From: an uncultured Bacteroidales bacterium
GTDB taxonomy: Bacteria; Bacteroidota; Bacteroidia; Bacteroidales; Porphyromonadaceae
Assembly: GCA_947290775.1 (NCBI GenBank)
Contig: CAMYPM010000001.1
Span: 227,933-291,932 of the forward strand
Length of the DNA stretch: 64,000 bases
Direction: 5' to 3'
Part shown: in pieces, positions 18,254-26,338 of the stretch
Layout of the letters: each line of letters opens with the position of its first letter
How positions within the stretch are numbered: position 1 is the first letter of the stretch
The notes under the pieces: generated by a model
Told to the model about the DNA's origin: nothing
Seen by the model: the letters and a program-made list of their open reading frames with translations, nothing else
Database searches by the model: none
Position numbers and translations under genes: made by a program

Positions 18254-19480
18254 GTGAAGCATCTGCCCGAGGAGATTCTACAGCAGATTTGGGAGCAACG
18301 AGCTTACCGAAAGTTACTGTTTGAGCCTATCAAAGATCGGAGCGGGGCAATGGTTTACCCTGAAGTTTTGCATCCCGGTGTGCGAAATAGGGATGCCGGT
18401 CCCGACTTTTTTGCTGCCAAAATGCGTATCGGTAAGTTGATCCATACCGGGAATGTGGAGTTGCATTATGCAGCCTCTGAATGGAAGTTGCATGCACACG
18501 ATACAGATCCGGCTTACGACAATGTAATCCTCCATGTGGTAGTGGAGGATGATATGCCGATAATGCATCGTACTACAGGTAAACCGATTCTCACGTGTCG
18601 TATGGTTCTACCTGAGGATTGCTCTCTTTTTGAGCAAAACAGAGAAGGGGTTACCCGCTTGGGGAATCTCTTAGAGGATTGGGAAAAGCAAAGTGAAACG
18701 CTTTATCGGCAACGTCTCTCGGCACAAGTAGACTCGCTTCGGGAAAGACTCCACTCAAAGTCGATCAATGAAGATGAGGGGGCGCTCATTAGGTTGATGT
18801 TGCTTCGCTATCTGGGAGCGAGGGTTAATAACGAAGCTTTTGAACAGATTGCACGTGTATTACCCCTTCGTGTAGTCCGCAAACATACCGACCATCTGGA
18901 TCAATTAGAGGCTTTATACTTCGGTACGGCCGGGTTGCTTAATCCTGCCCCTGAGGATGAGTATATGAGGCACTTGCAAGAGGAGTGGAATTTCCTTAGA
19001 GCTAAGTATGGCTTGATGTGTATTTGTGGAGCGGTGAGGAAGTTTCGCTTACGCCCTGTGGCGTTTCCCCATCGTCGTTTGGCACACATGGCAAAGCTTC
19101 ACTATGAGCATCCCTCTATTGAGCAGCAAATAGCTGCAGTGCAGACGCTTGATGAGGTGCAAAGTATCTTGGCGGTGGCTCCAAGTGAGTATTGGCAGTA
19201 CCACTATGATTTTGGTAAAGTTACCGATAAACCTCTGGGATCTATAAGTCGGGATACAGCGAATGTAATAATACTCAATGTGGTTCTTCCCTATCTCTCT
19301 TACCTTTCTATAGTAAATGATTTGGGTCCGGCACGCAAAGAGGCCATTATTGCCATAGCCCGCTCGCTTCCTCCGGAGAAAAACAGTGTAGTAGAGGCTG
19401 CCCGTAATGAGGGGCTGCCCATTCGTAATGCTTTGGAGAGTCAGGCGCTACTACAGAAAGCAACGTTGAAATCGGAGTAA
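18254..19480 (+). CDS. DUF2851 family protein
   Basis: This 408-residue protein starts at GTG, 15 nt after manC. I recognise the N-terminal region (EILQQIWEQRAYRKLLFEPI, then HPGVRNRDAGPDFFAAKMRI and GNVELHYAASEWKLHAHDTD) as DUF2851, a conserved and uncharacterised family of Bacteroidota. The pattern of acidic and histidine residues in GDVELH-like and DNVILHVV blocks resembles a metal-dependent fold, but no activity is known to me. There is no signal peptide. It is co-transcribed with manC and followed by a terminator. Confidence 0.8.
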   Translation: MKHLPEEILQQIWEQRAYRKLLFEPIKDRSGAMVYPEVLHPGVRNRDAGPDFFAAKMRIGKLIHTGNVELHYAASEWKLHAHDTDPAYDNVILHVVVEDDMPIMHRTTGKPILTCRMVLPEDCSLFEQNREGVTRLGNLLEDWEKQSETLYRQRLSAQVDSLRERLHSKSINEDEGALIRLMLLRYLGARVNNEAFEQIARVLPLRVVRKHTDHLDQLEALYFGTAGLLNPAPEDEYMRHLQEEWNFLRAKYGLMCICGAVRKFRLRPVAFPHRRLAHMAKLHYEHPSIEQQIAAVQTLDEVQSILAVAPSEYWQYHYDFGKVTDKPLGSISRDTANVIILNVVLPYLSYLSIVNDLGPARKEAIIAIARSLPPEKNSVVEAARNEGLPIRNALESQALLQKATLKSE

Positions 19481-19497
19481 TTGAAATTTATTCTTTG

Positions 19498-19540
19498 GCC
19501 GTGCTGTATTACTGAGCTAATGCGGTACGGCTCTTCTTTT
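19498..19540 (+). terminator. Terminator of the manC-DUF2851 unit
   Basis: A 13-bp stem containing G-U pairs (GCCGTGCTGTATT with AATGCGGTACGGC) and an 8-nt loop is followed by TCTTCTTTT. Confidence 0.7.
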
Positions 19541-19596
19541 GGTAAGGGAAAAGACACGATTATACCTACTCAATAGAGCAATGGAAAGCCTTTGGG

Positions 19597-19684
19597 AAAA
19601 GGTTCTGATGTTTCATCCCAAAAGTATAGATGTTTCGTTTGAAAGGATTCTGATATTTTAAGTGAAAGATACGGATGTTTTCCG
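19597..19684. repeat. Dispersed 22-nt repeat, cluster 3
   Basis: Four forward units start at 19597, 19620, 19642 and 19665: AAAAGGTTCTGATGTTTC, AAAAGTATAGATGTTTC, AAAGGATTCTGATATTTT and AAAGATACGGATGTTTT. The period is 22-23 nt. The cluster lies between two oppositely directed terminators. Confidence 0.85.
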
Positions 19685-19704
19685 TTGTGTCTTTTGTAAA
19701 TAGA

Positions 19705-19739
19705 AAAGAGACAGCCGCCTGCGATTGCAAACGGCTGTC
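19705..19739 (-). terminator. Intrinsic terminator of the 867-residue T9SS cargo gene
   Basis: GACAGCCG/CGGCTGTC arms (19710-19739) are followed on the minus strand by TCTTTTC. It lies 48 nt beyond the stop codon. Confidence 0.7.
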
Positions 19740-19786
19740 CGAAAAAGTTTATTTATGCTGCTCTTTTGCAGCCGAGCTTTGATGTT

Positions 19787-22390
19787 TTACTTGATGAATC
19801 GATAGCTTGCACCTGCTATGCGTACTACGTACACACCCTCGGTGAGGGAGCTTACGTCAATGCGTTGTGATGTAGTGGCGATCAATTCACGGCCATTGAG
19901 GTCATAGATGGCGATCGGGGTATTCAGCTCTACTCCGCTAATGAGGAGCAGAGTACCATTATCGGTAAGGCGAACAGCTATATGGCCAGCCGCTATGGCA
20001 TCAATACCATTATAGATTACCATACCCACCTTGGTGTCTTTGGTTACCTTGAGGATATAAGTATCCTGATCCTTTGTATTGGCTACGGGTGCGTCATCTA
20101 CTGTCCAGCTTTCTACTGCGTATTTAGAGTTACCCTTGGTGTAAGTGAATACAACTTCTTTGTCTTTAGCTACAGGCGTTCCACTGGCATAAGCAGCACC
20201 ATCCACCTTTACGGTAACCTTGTCGGCTACCTCATCGGGGAAGCTATAGGTAACCTTATACATAGTGGCACTCTGTTCTATCACGGCAGAGATTGCTACA
20301 TTGCCGGCAACAGTGTATTCAACTTCAGCATTTCCTTCGTCATCTACTTCAAGTGTGCCATCAGCTGCTGTATAGGTTTTGTCGCCAATGGTAACAGATT
20401 TTACCTTATAGCCTTCATCGGCAAAAACCTTTACATATACTACATCCTCTTCTTTTACATCATAAGCGCCATCTGTTGCTTCCAAATCGTTGCCATCTGC
20501 ATCCTTGAGTTGGATAAGACCATTCTTGGGCTGTGTAACGGTGATCTTGTAAGAGGCGAGTGTCTTAGCTTCATATTCAAGGCTAATAGTCATAGCACCT
20601 GCAACGGCTACAAAATCTTTTACGTAGACTCCGCTCTCGTCTTTGTCTGATTCGTTAAGAGGAATACGTTCGGTAGTAGGAGTTCCGTCCTCCTTGTAGG
20701 CTACCTTGAACGCAAGCAGATTATAGGATCCGTTCTTTATGCGCGCTCCTAATAATAGTTGAGTGCCAACCGGTACGGTATCTTCATTGTAAAGCTTCTG
20801 AAGACCATTGTCTTCTTTCTGATAGACCATTAGTTCAATGTCGCCCTCTTCATACTCTTCTTGGAATAAAATCTGTCCGTCCGTATCGCTCTTTTTCTTT
20901 TCGAAGCTTGCAACAACACTTTTTTGGGGTTTCTGTATATCCACAGTTATCTCACCACTTCCGTCTTCTCCCAGAGTTAAATCTTTGGCTAAGTATGTTG
21001 TAAAGTCATCTTCAATACAGTAGAGTACACTCTGACTATCGGGAATCGCCTTTACCGTTACTTTGCCGTAGGGGATGTCTATGGTTGTGTCTTTTGTAAT
21101 GGGGTCACCGATTTGTTTACCATTTGCACTAAGGATAACGGTTCCATTGCCTCCAAACCAGTCGGGAATCGTAACAGCCAACTTAGCCATCTGAACCGGC
21201 TCTTCCTTTTTCTTGATGACCAGTGTATTACTATAAAGGATGCCTCTATTAGTTGAGTCATAGGAAATGGCGGGGAATAGTGCATTTTCTATAGAAACAA
21301 AGACTTTAATTTCCTCTTCGTTTTCGGCAAAAGCTTCATCTTTGAAAGTAGTAACTCCATTCTCAATCGTGTAAGCTTCTGTGGGGACAGGCTTTAGCTC
21401 TTTATCAGTTGAGCTTCCGAAATACCACACAAACTTAGTTGCTACAGGATCACCCGTGCCAAACTGAGGTGCAATGCTGCTCATGTAGCTGAGGTCTACT
21501 TTTCTTCCTTGTACCACTTCGGGAGCCAGATGGGCACCAAGCTGCTGGACATTAAAGGGCGAACCATAGGTCTTTGTATATGTTACCTCGGGATTCTTTT
21601 GAGGAAGTTGTTCAAAGGTCATATAGTTCCCATTCAAATCAACGGCAACCAATTTTTTACTATTGGTAAGTGTGTTGAGATTCTTCCCTTGGAGGATGTT
21701 GCTTAAGCCAAGCTCTATAGAAGTGAGGTTAGGCATTCCGCTTTCAGGTGCAATGACCTTGTCAATTTTCTGGTAGACAATTCTCAATTTCTCCAATTTG
21801 GGGAAAAGACCCAAGTCAAGAACCTCCCATTGGGCATAAGTGGTCGGTTCCCAAGTGGAGAAGTCTAAAGAGGACTCTATGGATAACTCAGTCAACTCAG
21901 GCATAGCGGTTAGCTGCGCCTTACTACCTAAATTGTTCAGTCTTAGGACTTTTAGCCTAGGACATTTTGAAAAGTCCGTTTTACTATCCTTGAAGTTAGC
22001 ATTGAACCCGGCATCAAAGGTCTCAAGCTTAGAAGCCATAATCGTACCGATCCCACAAAAGTTTTTCTCTGAATAGCTTGTCCCGATGTAAAGTAAGTGA
22101 GTAGCGTCTAACTTAACAATACGAGGCTCATCAGAAACTGACTTAAAAGTATGTTTAATACGAGTTCTTGCTCCTGTGTAAATGGGAGCTTTTGTCTCAA
22201 TAGGAGAGCCATCCCCCCAGTCAATGATAAGCGGATTCATCTCCTCCGTCTCAACTTCAACACTGAAACTGCTTGCCTTAGGGGCAACGATTAATTCAGC
22301 GTACTCAGTGGTGCTAATAGATGGATCCTGAGCCACTAATGCACAGGTAGCTATCAGCATCACGCCGAAAGTAAGTAATAGTCGTCTCAT
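19787..22390 (-). CDS. T9SS-secreted protein with PKD-like, leucine-rich-like and B-repeat-like domains
   Basis: The 867-residue protein has a signal peptide (RLLLTFGVMLIATCALVAQ). A PKD-like segment (NPLIIDWGDGSPIETK, about residue 55) and a leucine-rich region with spaced LxxLxLxxL patterns follow (about 110-270). Then come repeats of InlB B-like type (ITVTQPKNGLIQLKD and ADEGYKVKSVTIGDKTY). The C-terminus is a type A sorting domain (YDLNGRELIATTSQRIDVSS, ending VYVVRIAGASYRFIK). That domain directs export through the type IX system and anchoring to surface A-LPS. The function is unknown, perhaps adhesion. It is paralogous to the gene at 22675-24930, with which it shares domain order and the VTYSFPD and VVFTYTKGN blocks. 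Confidence 0.8.
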   Translation of the reverse strand: MRRLLLTFGVMLIATCALVAQDPSISTTEYAELIVAPKASSFSVEVETEEMNPLIIDWGDGSPIETKAPIYTGARTRIKHTFKSVSDEPRIVKLDATHLLYIGTSYSEKNFCGIGTIMASKLETFDAGFNANFKDSKTDFSKCPRLKVLRLNNLGSKAQLTAMPELTELSIESSLDFSTWEPTTYAQWEVLDLGLFPKLEKLRIVYQKIDKVIAPESGMPNLTSIELGLSNILQGKNLNTLTNSKKLVAVDLNGNYMTFEQLPQKNPEVTYTKTYGSPFNVQQLGAHLAPEVVQGRKVDLSYMSSIAPQFGTGDPVATKFVWYFGSSTDKELKPVPTEAYTIENGVTTFKDEAFAENEEEIKVFVSIENALFPAISYDSTNRGILYSNTLVIKKKEEPVQMAKLAVTIPDWFGGNGTVILSANGKQIGDPITKDTTIDIPYGKVTVKAIPDSQSVLYCIEDDFTTYLAKDLTLGEDGSGEITVDIQKPQKSVVASFEKKKSDTDGQILFQEEYEEGDIELMVYQKEDNGLQKLYNEDTVPVGTQLLLGARIKNGSYNLLAFKVAYKEDGTPTTERIPLNESDKDESGVYVKDFVAVAGAMTISLEYEAKTLASYKITVTQPKNGLIQLKDADGNDLEATDGAYDVKEEDVVYVKVFADEGYKVKSVTIGDKTYTAADGTLEVDDEGNAEVEYTVAGNVAISAVIEQSATMYKVTYSFPDEVADKVTVKVDGAAYASGTPVAKDKEVVFTYTKGNSKYAVESWTVDDAPVANTKDQDTYILKVTKDTKVGMVIYNGIDAIAAGHIAVRLTDNGTLLLISGVELNTPIAIYDLNGRELIATTSQRIDVSSLTEGVYVVRIAGASYRFIK

Positions 22391-22517
22391 AAATTATTCT
22401 GTTATATTATCTTATCCTAATTTTTGTCTAATCCTCTTTTGCTAAAAATACGATGTACTACGTGAAGTGACGTATCTTTCGCTCTTTACAAGGATATATT
22501 TCTCTGCTATCTATTAG

Positions 22518-22525
22518 CAAATATA
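22518..22525 (-). promoter_or_regulatory. Candidate -7 box for the 867-residue cargo gene
   Basis: The minus strand reads TATATTTG, 127 nt upstream of the start codon. The paralog's upstream region carries the same octamer at a similar distance (25033-25040), which supports it. Confidence 0.4.
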
Positions 22526-22600
22526 GCTTTTTTAATTGAACGTAAGCAGTTAATTTGTGAGAAATAAAAAAGTTTTCCGGGGAGTGTGTTGTAGATACCA

Positions 22601-22645
22601 TAAAAGAGGCAGCCGCACGCATTCAGATAAGATGCGGCGGCTGCC
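22601..22645 (-). terminator. Intrinsic terminator of the 751-residue T9SS cargo gene
   Basis: A 14-bp stem with one bulged base (GGCAGCCGC-A-CGCAT with ATGCGGCGGCTGCC) is followed on the minus strand by TCTTTTATGG. Confidence 0.8.
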
Positions 22646-22674
22646 TGTAGGTATTAGTTAAGAAGCGTGTAGCT

Positions 22675-24930
22675 CTACTTCATAAAGCGCAGTCTAACCT
22701 GCTCGGTACTTACTATGTAGTTGCCATTAGGCAGGTTACTTACATCAATTTGGTGCCGTTGGGTAGCAATTAGCTCTCGGCCTTGTAAGTCGTAGATACG
22801 TACAAAAGCTGCTTCCGGTAGTCCGTTGACTTCAAGTGTATTCCCATTGTCTAAGAGGCATACACTGATCAAATCTGTGGTTACGGTAGCTGCTTCATTG
22901 AAGATTTTCACACTAACCTCGCTATCCTTCGTTACATTTAGCACGTAGATGCTTTGGCCCTTAGTGTTTGCTACTTCTTTGCCGTCCAAAACCCAGCTTT
23001 CAATGTCCCATTTGTTGTTTCCCTTTGTGTAGGTGAATACAACATCTGTACCCTCGTCTACAAGGGCACCGCTTGCGAGATCCTTATTATTTGCCTTTAC
23101 GGTAATATAGGATGCTATCTGATCGGGGAAGCTATAGGTTACTTTATGCTGCGGTAATGGAATAGCCTGGAATAGGGCACTAATGGTAGTTGGTTCGTTG
23201 ATAACGATCCCTTCTAATACAGCGACGCCAAATCCATTGCGGGGTAGTTCATCTCCTTGGTATACCTTGCTGCCTATTGTAATAGAGACTACCTCAAAGC
23301 CTCCCTCTTTGGGCATAGCTCTTACGGTAATGGCACTACCTACAGCTACTTCAGCGCCATCTTTAAGAAAAGCACCCTCTTGCTCTACCTCAATAGTTCC
23401 GTTTTCACTTGGCAAAATGGTCAATTTAGCCTTTTTGGGTGCGGGTAAATTGTAGAATAGTTCAATCTTGACGGGGTATTCATCCATAGTCCACTGCTTG
23501 ACATAGGAGCCGTCCACCAGGTCGTAGTCAGAGATGTAAAGTACATCTGATAATGGGCCGACATCATCACTCCAAGAGATCTTAAAGCTCTTTAGTGTGT
23601 AATCTCCCTTGAGTACAGTTGCTTTCAGCTTAAGCTTTGTTTTCTTTTCTACCAAGCTCCCACTTTCAATTATGGTGCCATCTTCTCGGCTTACACTAAC
23701 TACTATATCACCATTCTCGTAGCTCTTGGTATAGGTTACACTTTGGCCGGTTGGTGCAGGTGCCGTCTTCTTAACGGTAACGGGGAGTGTTGCGAGGTAT
23801 CCGGTCATCCCAATTCCGGGGAAGAGTGAATTAGTTAGCTTAGCGAATACCTCCATTTCCTCTTTTCCTTCGGGGAAAGCCTTTGCATCGAAAGTGGTTA
23901 TACCATTAGTGATGGTATAGTTTTCTTCAGGAATAGCGGCTTTAGTATCGGCTCTGAACCATGAAATCTTACTATCGGTAGTCGTATTGGCATAAGGGTC
24001 GGGGATCCCCATCAGGCAGCTAAGGTCTATTTGGTTGTCTTTTACCCATTCCTTTTGAATGATGTAGTTTTTTTGATTGACCTTATAGGTGGTGTTGTAG
24101 TCGTAATCTTGATAGCTTACAGCCGGATTCTTTACAGGTAGATCATTGAATCCTAAATAATTGCCGCTTACATCAATATCAGTGAGGTCTTTATTAGCGG
24201 TAATCGTACTCAGATTCTCTGCTCGCATCAGTTCGTTTTGCTCCAATGAGAGAGAGGTCAATTTAGGCATAGGCTCGCTTGGCAGGATTATCTTGTCTAT
24301 CTTTTGACTGGTGATACGCAGGTCCGTGAGGCTGGTTAAAGTACTTGCAGATAAATCCAATACAGGGACATTAAGTTGCGCATAGAGCTTGCTTTTCTTG
24401 TCGAAGTAAGAGCGTATAGCTATTCTCTTTAGATTTGTTAGTCCGTCCAGCTTGGGCACTATAGAGGTATTCTGAATAGAAAGATACTCTAACTTTGGGC
24501 AATGGGTGAAGTCTAATTCTTTGGAGTCGTTTAGCGTAAAGGATGAAAGTCCCATGTCAAACTCTTTTAGCTCAGGCGCAAAGAACTTGCCGATGCCGGA
24601 TAGGTTTTTACTATTCCAATTAAGTTTAAGAGCCGAAAGATCCGTGGCATCTATTTTTACAATCAATCCGTGTGCAGTAGCTGTGCTGTAAGTATGATTG
24701 ATGTTTGTGCCGTAATAAGAGGATAAAGTGGCGATAGACTCCGTCTTTCCGTCGCCCCAATCCACGATAATGGGCTTCTTATCGTTGGTCTGTACGGAGC
24801 AAGAAAACTCTGTAGAGCCTTCCGCTACAATTAATTCTACATAATTAGTTGTGCTTACGGATACTTCTTGTGCAAAAAGTGTCCCTACACAAAGCGGAAT
24901 CATGCAGAGCATGAGTAATAGTCGCTTCAT
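22675..24930 (-). CDS. T9SS-secreted protein, paralog of the 19787-22390 gene
   Basis: The 751-residue protein has the same plan as its neighbour. It begins with a signal peptide (LLLMLCMIPLCVGTLFAQ) and a PKD-like KPIIVDWGDGKTESIA. A leucine-rich-like region (LTSLTDLRITSQKIDKIILP) and B-repeat-like segments (LPSENGTIEVEQEGAFLKDG) follow. The C-terminal sorting domain reads YDLQGRELIATQRHQIDVSN and ends RLRFMK. Shared blocks VTYSFPDQ, VVFTYTKGNNKW and LNVTKDSEV show a tandem duplication. The paralog has an additional repeat that accounts for the length difference. It is predicted to be surface-exposed after T9SS cleavage; function unknown. Confidence 0.8.
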   Translation of the reverse strand: MKRLLLMLCMIPLCVGTLFAQEVSVSTTNYVELIVAEGSTEFSCSVQTNDKKPIIVDWGDGKTESIATLSSYYGTNINHTYSTATAHGLIVKIDATDLSALKLNWNSKNLSGIGKFFAPELKEFDMGLSSFTLNDSKELDFTHCPKLEYLSIQNTSIVPKLDGLTNLKRIAIRSYFDKKSKLYAQLNVPVLDLSASTLTSLTDLRITSQKIDKIILPSEPMPKLTSLSLEQNELMRAENLSTITANKDLTDIDVSGNYLGFNDLPVKNPAVSYQDYDYNTTYKVNQKNYIIQKEWVKDNQIDLSCLMGIPDPYANTTTDSKISWFRADTKAAIPEENYTITNGITTFDAKAFPEGKEEMEVFAKLTNSLFPGIGMTGYLATLPVTVKKTAPAPTGQSVTYTKSYENGDIVVSVSREDGTIIESGSLVEKKTKLKLKATVLKGDYTLKSFKISWSDDVGPLSDVLYISDYDLVDGSYVKQWTMDEYPVKIELFYNLPAPKKAKLTILPSENGTIEVEQEGAFLKDGAEVAVGSAITVRAMPKEGGFEVVSITIGSKVYQGDELPRNGFGVAVLEGIVINEPTTISALFQAIPLPQHKVTYSFPDQIASYITVKANNKDLASGALVDEGTDVVFTYTKGNNKWDIESWVLDGKEVANTKGQSIYVLNVTKDSEVSVKIFNEAATVTTDLISVCLLDNGNTLEVNGLPEAAFVRIYDLQGRELIATQRHQIDVSNLPNGNYIVSTEQVRLRFMK

Positions 24931-25032
24931 AGATTTGCTATTTGGTTATTTTGTTCAACTGTCTTTTTCCTGTATGCGTACTTTAGCGCAATCATTTTTA
25001 TAAAAAAGTGAGTAGCTTTCTACTAACTGAGA

Positions 25033-25040
25033 CAAATATA
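25033..25040 (-). promoter_or_regulatory. Candidate -7 box for the 751-residue cargo gene
   Basis: The minus strand reads TATATTTG, 102 nt upstream of the start codon, the same octamer as before the paralog. Confidence 0.4.
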
Positions 25041-25121
25041 CTTATTTATTTCTTTCTTATTGCTCATCTATGGAATAAAGCGGTTGATTCACTCCAATGG
25101 GCAACCCTAAAGATGAGTGGC

Positions 25122-25210
25122 AAAAAAAGATCAGAACTTTTCATTCAAAACATCTGAACCTTTTGAATGAAACATCTATACCTTTTAGATGAAACATCAG
25201 AACCTTTTTT
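25122..25210. repeat. Dispersed 22-nt repeat, cluster 4
   Basis: Four units are read on the minus strand: AAAAAAGGTTCTGATGTTTC, AAAAGGTATAGATGTTTC, AAAAGGTTCAGATGTTTT and AAAAGTTCTGATCTTTTT, with a period of 22-23 nt. It occupies the divergent spacer before the GSCFA gene. Confidence 0.85.
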
Positions 25211-25351
25211 CAAAGGGCTTTTAGGGGAATGAACGCTATATACTTTCAGCCTTTGAAAAGGGACCCTTTGCGCCATGAATAAGTTGTAGCTACCGGCTGT
25301 CGGAGCGCGAAGCGATAAAGTTGGAATGAAAAGGCTAATTTTGCCATACAG

Positions 25352-26338
25352 ATGGGAGAAACAAGACGAAAAAGTATTTCATTGACCACACCGGTCGAGT
25401 GGAAGGGAGTGACATCAAGCAGCTATTTGCGCTATGGAGCACAACTCATGTCGCTGGGCAGCTGCTTTAGTGATACAATGGCACACAAACTGTACAGCTT
25501 GGGGTTCTCTATATTAGTCAATCCCTACGGCACACTGTACAATCCTCTCTCCATAGCCCGTGCCTTGGACGATATAGCTTCTCCCGAACGCTTCTATACA
25601 GCGGATGATTTGCTATACACAGATGGGCGTTGGGTTAGTCTTATGCATCACTCCTCTTTGAGTGATGTGCGGCAAGAGCTTCTTCTGGATAGACTAAACG
25701 ATGCCCTGCAAGAGGCTCGTAGCTGCCTTGCTGATGCCCATTGGCTGGTGCTTACATTCGGCTCATCCTACTACTATCAGTGGAAAGAGAGTGGTGCTGT
25801 GGTGGCTAACTGTCATCGTATCCCTGCCGATCAATTTATACGTCGCTTGGCTTCTGTGGAGGAGATGTACAATGCGCTTACCTCGGTGCTGGATAAGCTA
25901 TTGGCTATGAATCCCACACTGCAGGTGCTACTCTCCATAAGTCCTATACGCTACATGGCTTATGGGGCTTCGGGCAATGCAAGCAGTAAGTCGCGCTTGG
26001 TACTCTTGAGAGAGCTGTTGGAGGAGCGGTACGGAGTGCGGTTGCTATACTTTCCTGCGTATGAGATTGTATTAGATGAACTACGCGATTACCGCTTTTA
26101 TGCAGAAGATATGGTGCACCCCTCGGAAGTGGCCATCCAAATACTATTTGAGCGGCTTATGTCGGGTTGGCTTGATCCAAAGGATTATACTGCATTGCAA
26201 AAAGCAGAGGCCTTTCAGCGATTGGTACACCATAGACCCAAAGATAAGGCACTGCATCTTGCCCGTATCAATGAGGCGGCAGACAGGCTGAGTAGAGACT
26301 ATCCGCAGATAGCGGTAGAGCAAATAATGGAAATTTAG
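25352..26338 (+). CDS. GSCFA domain protein
   Basis: The 328-residue protein carries the family-defining GSCFSD motif near residue 37 (QLMSLGSCFSDTMAHKLYSL), followed by NPYGTLYNPLSIARAL. WLVLTFGSSYYYQWKESG and AEDMVHPSEVAIQILFERLM complete the pattern. GSCFA proteins resemble SGNH/GDSL-type hydrolases: the motif Ser and the late DMVHPS His would fit a catalytic pair. The substrate is unknown and there is no signal peptide. The stop codon overlaps the stop codon of the convergent TonB-dependent receptor by 4 nt, leaving no room for a terminator between them. Confidence 0.85.
   Translation: MGETRRKSISLTTPVEWKGVTSSSYLRYGAQLMSLGSCFSDTMAHKLYSLGFSILVNPYGTLYNPLSIARALDDIASPERFYTADDLLYTDGRWVSLMHHSSLSDVRQELLLDRLNDALQEARSCLADAHWLVLTFGSSYYYQWKESGAVVANCHRIPADQFIRRLASVEEMYNALTSVLDKLLAMNPTLQVLLSISPIRYMAYGASGNASSKSRLVLLRELLEERYGVRLLYFPAYEIVLDELRDYRFYAEDMVHPSEVAIQILFERLMSGWLDPKDYTALQKAEAFQRLVHHRPKDKALHLARINEAADRLSRDYPQIAVEQIMEI

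Larger units (their letters stand above)
19481..19786. other. Convergent intergenic spacer
   Basis: The spacer between two convergent genes holds a plus-strand terminator (19498-19540), repeat cluster 3 (19597-19684) and a minus-strand terminator (19705-19739). No gene is visible. Confidence 0.7.
22391..22674. other. Spacer between the two T9SS cargo genes
   Basis: This 284-bp spacer contains a minus-strand -7 box for the downstream gene (22518-22525) and the terminator of the upstream gene (22601-22645). I see nothing else in it. Confidence 0.6.
24931..25351. other. Divergent intergenic spacer
   Basis: This 421-bp spacer lies between a minus-strand cargo gene and the plus-strand GSCFA gene. 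It contains the cargo gene's -7 box (25033-25040) and repeat cluster 4 (25122-25210). A TTTTGCC tract lies just before the GSCFA ATG. I see no gene. Confidence 0.6.
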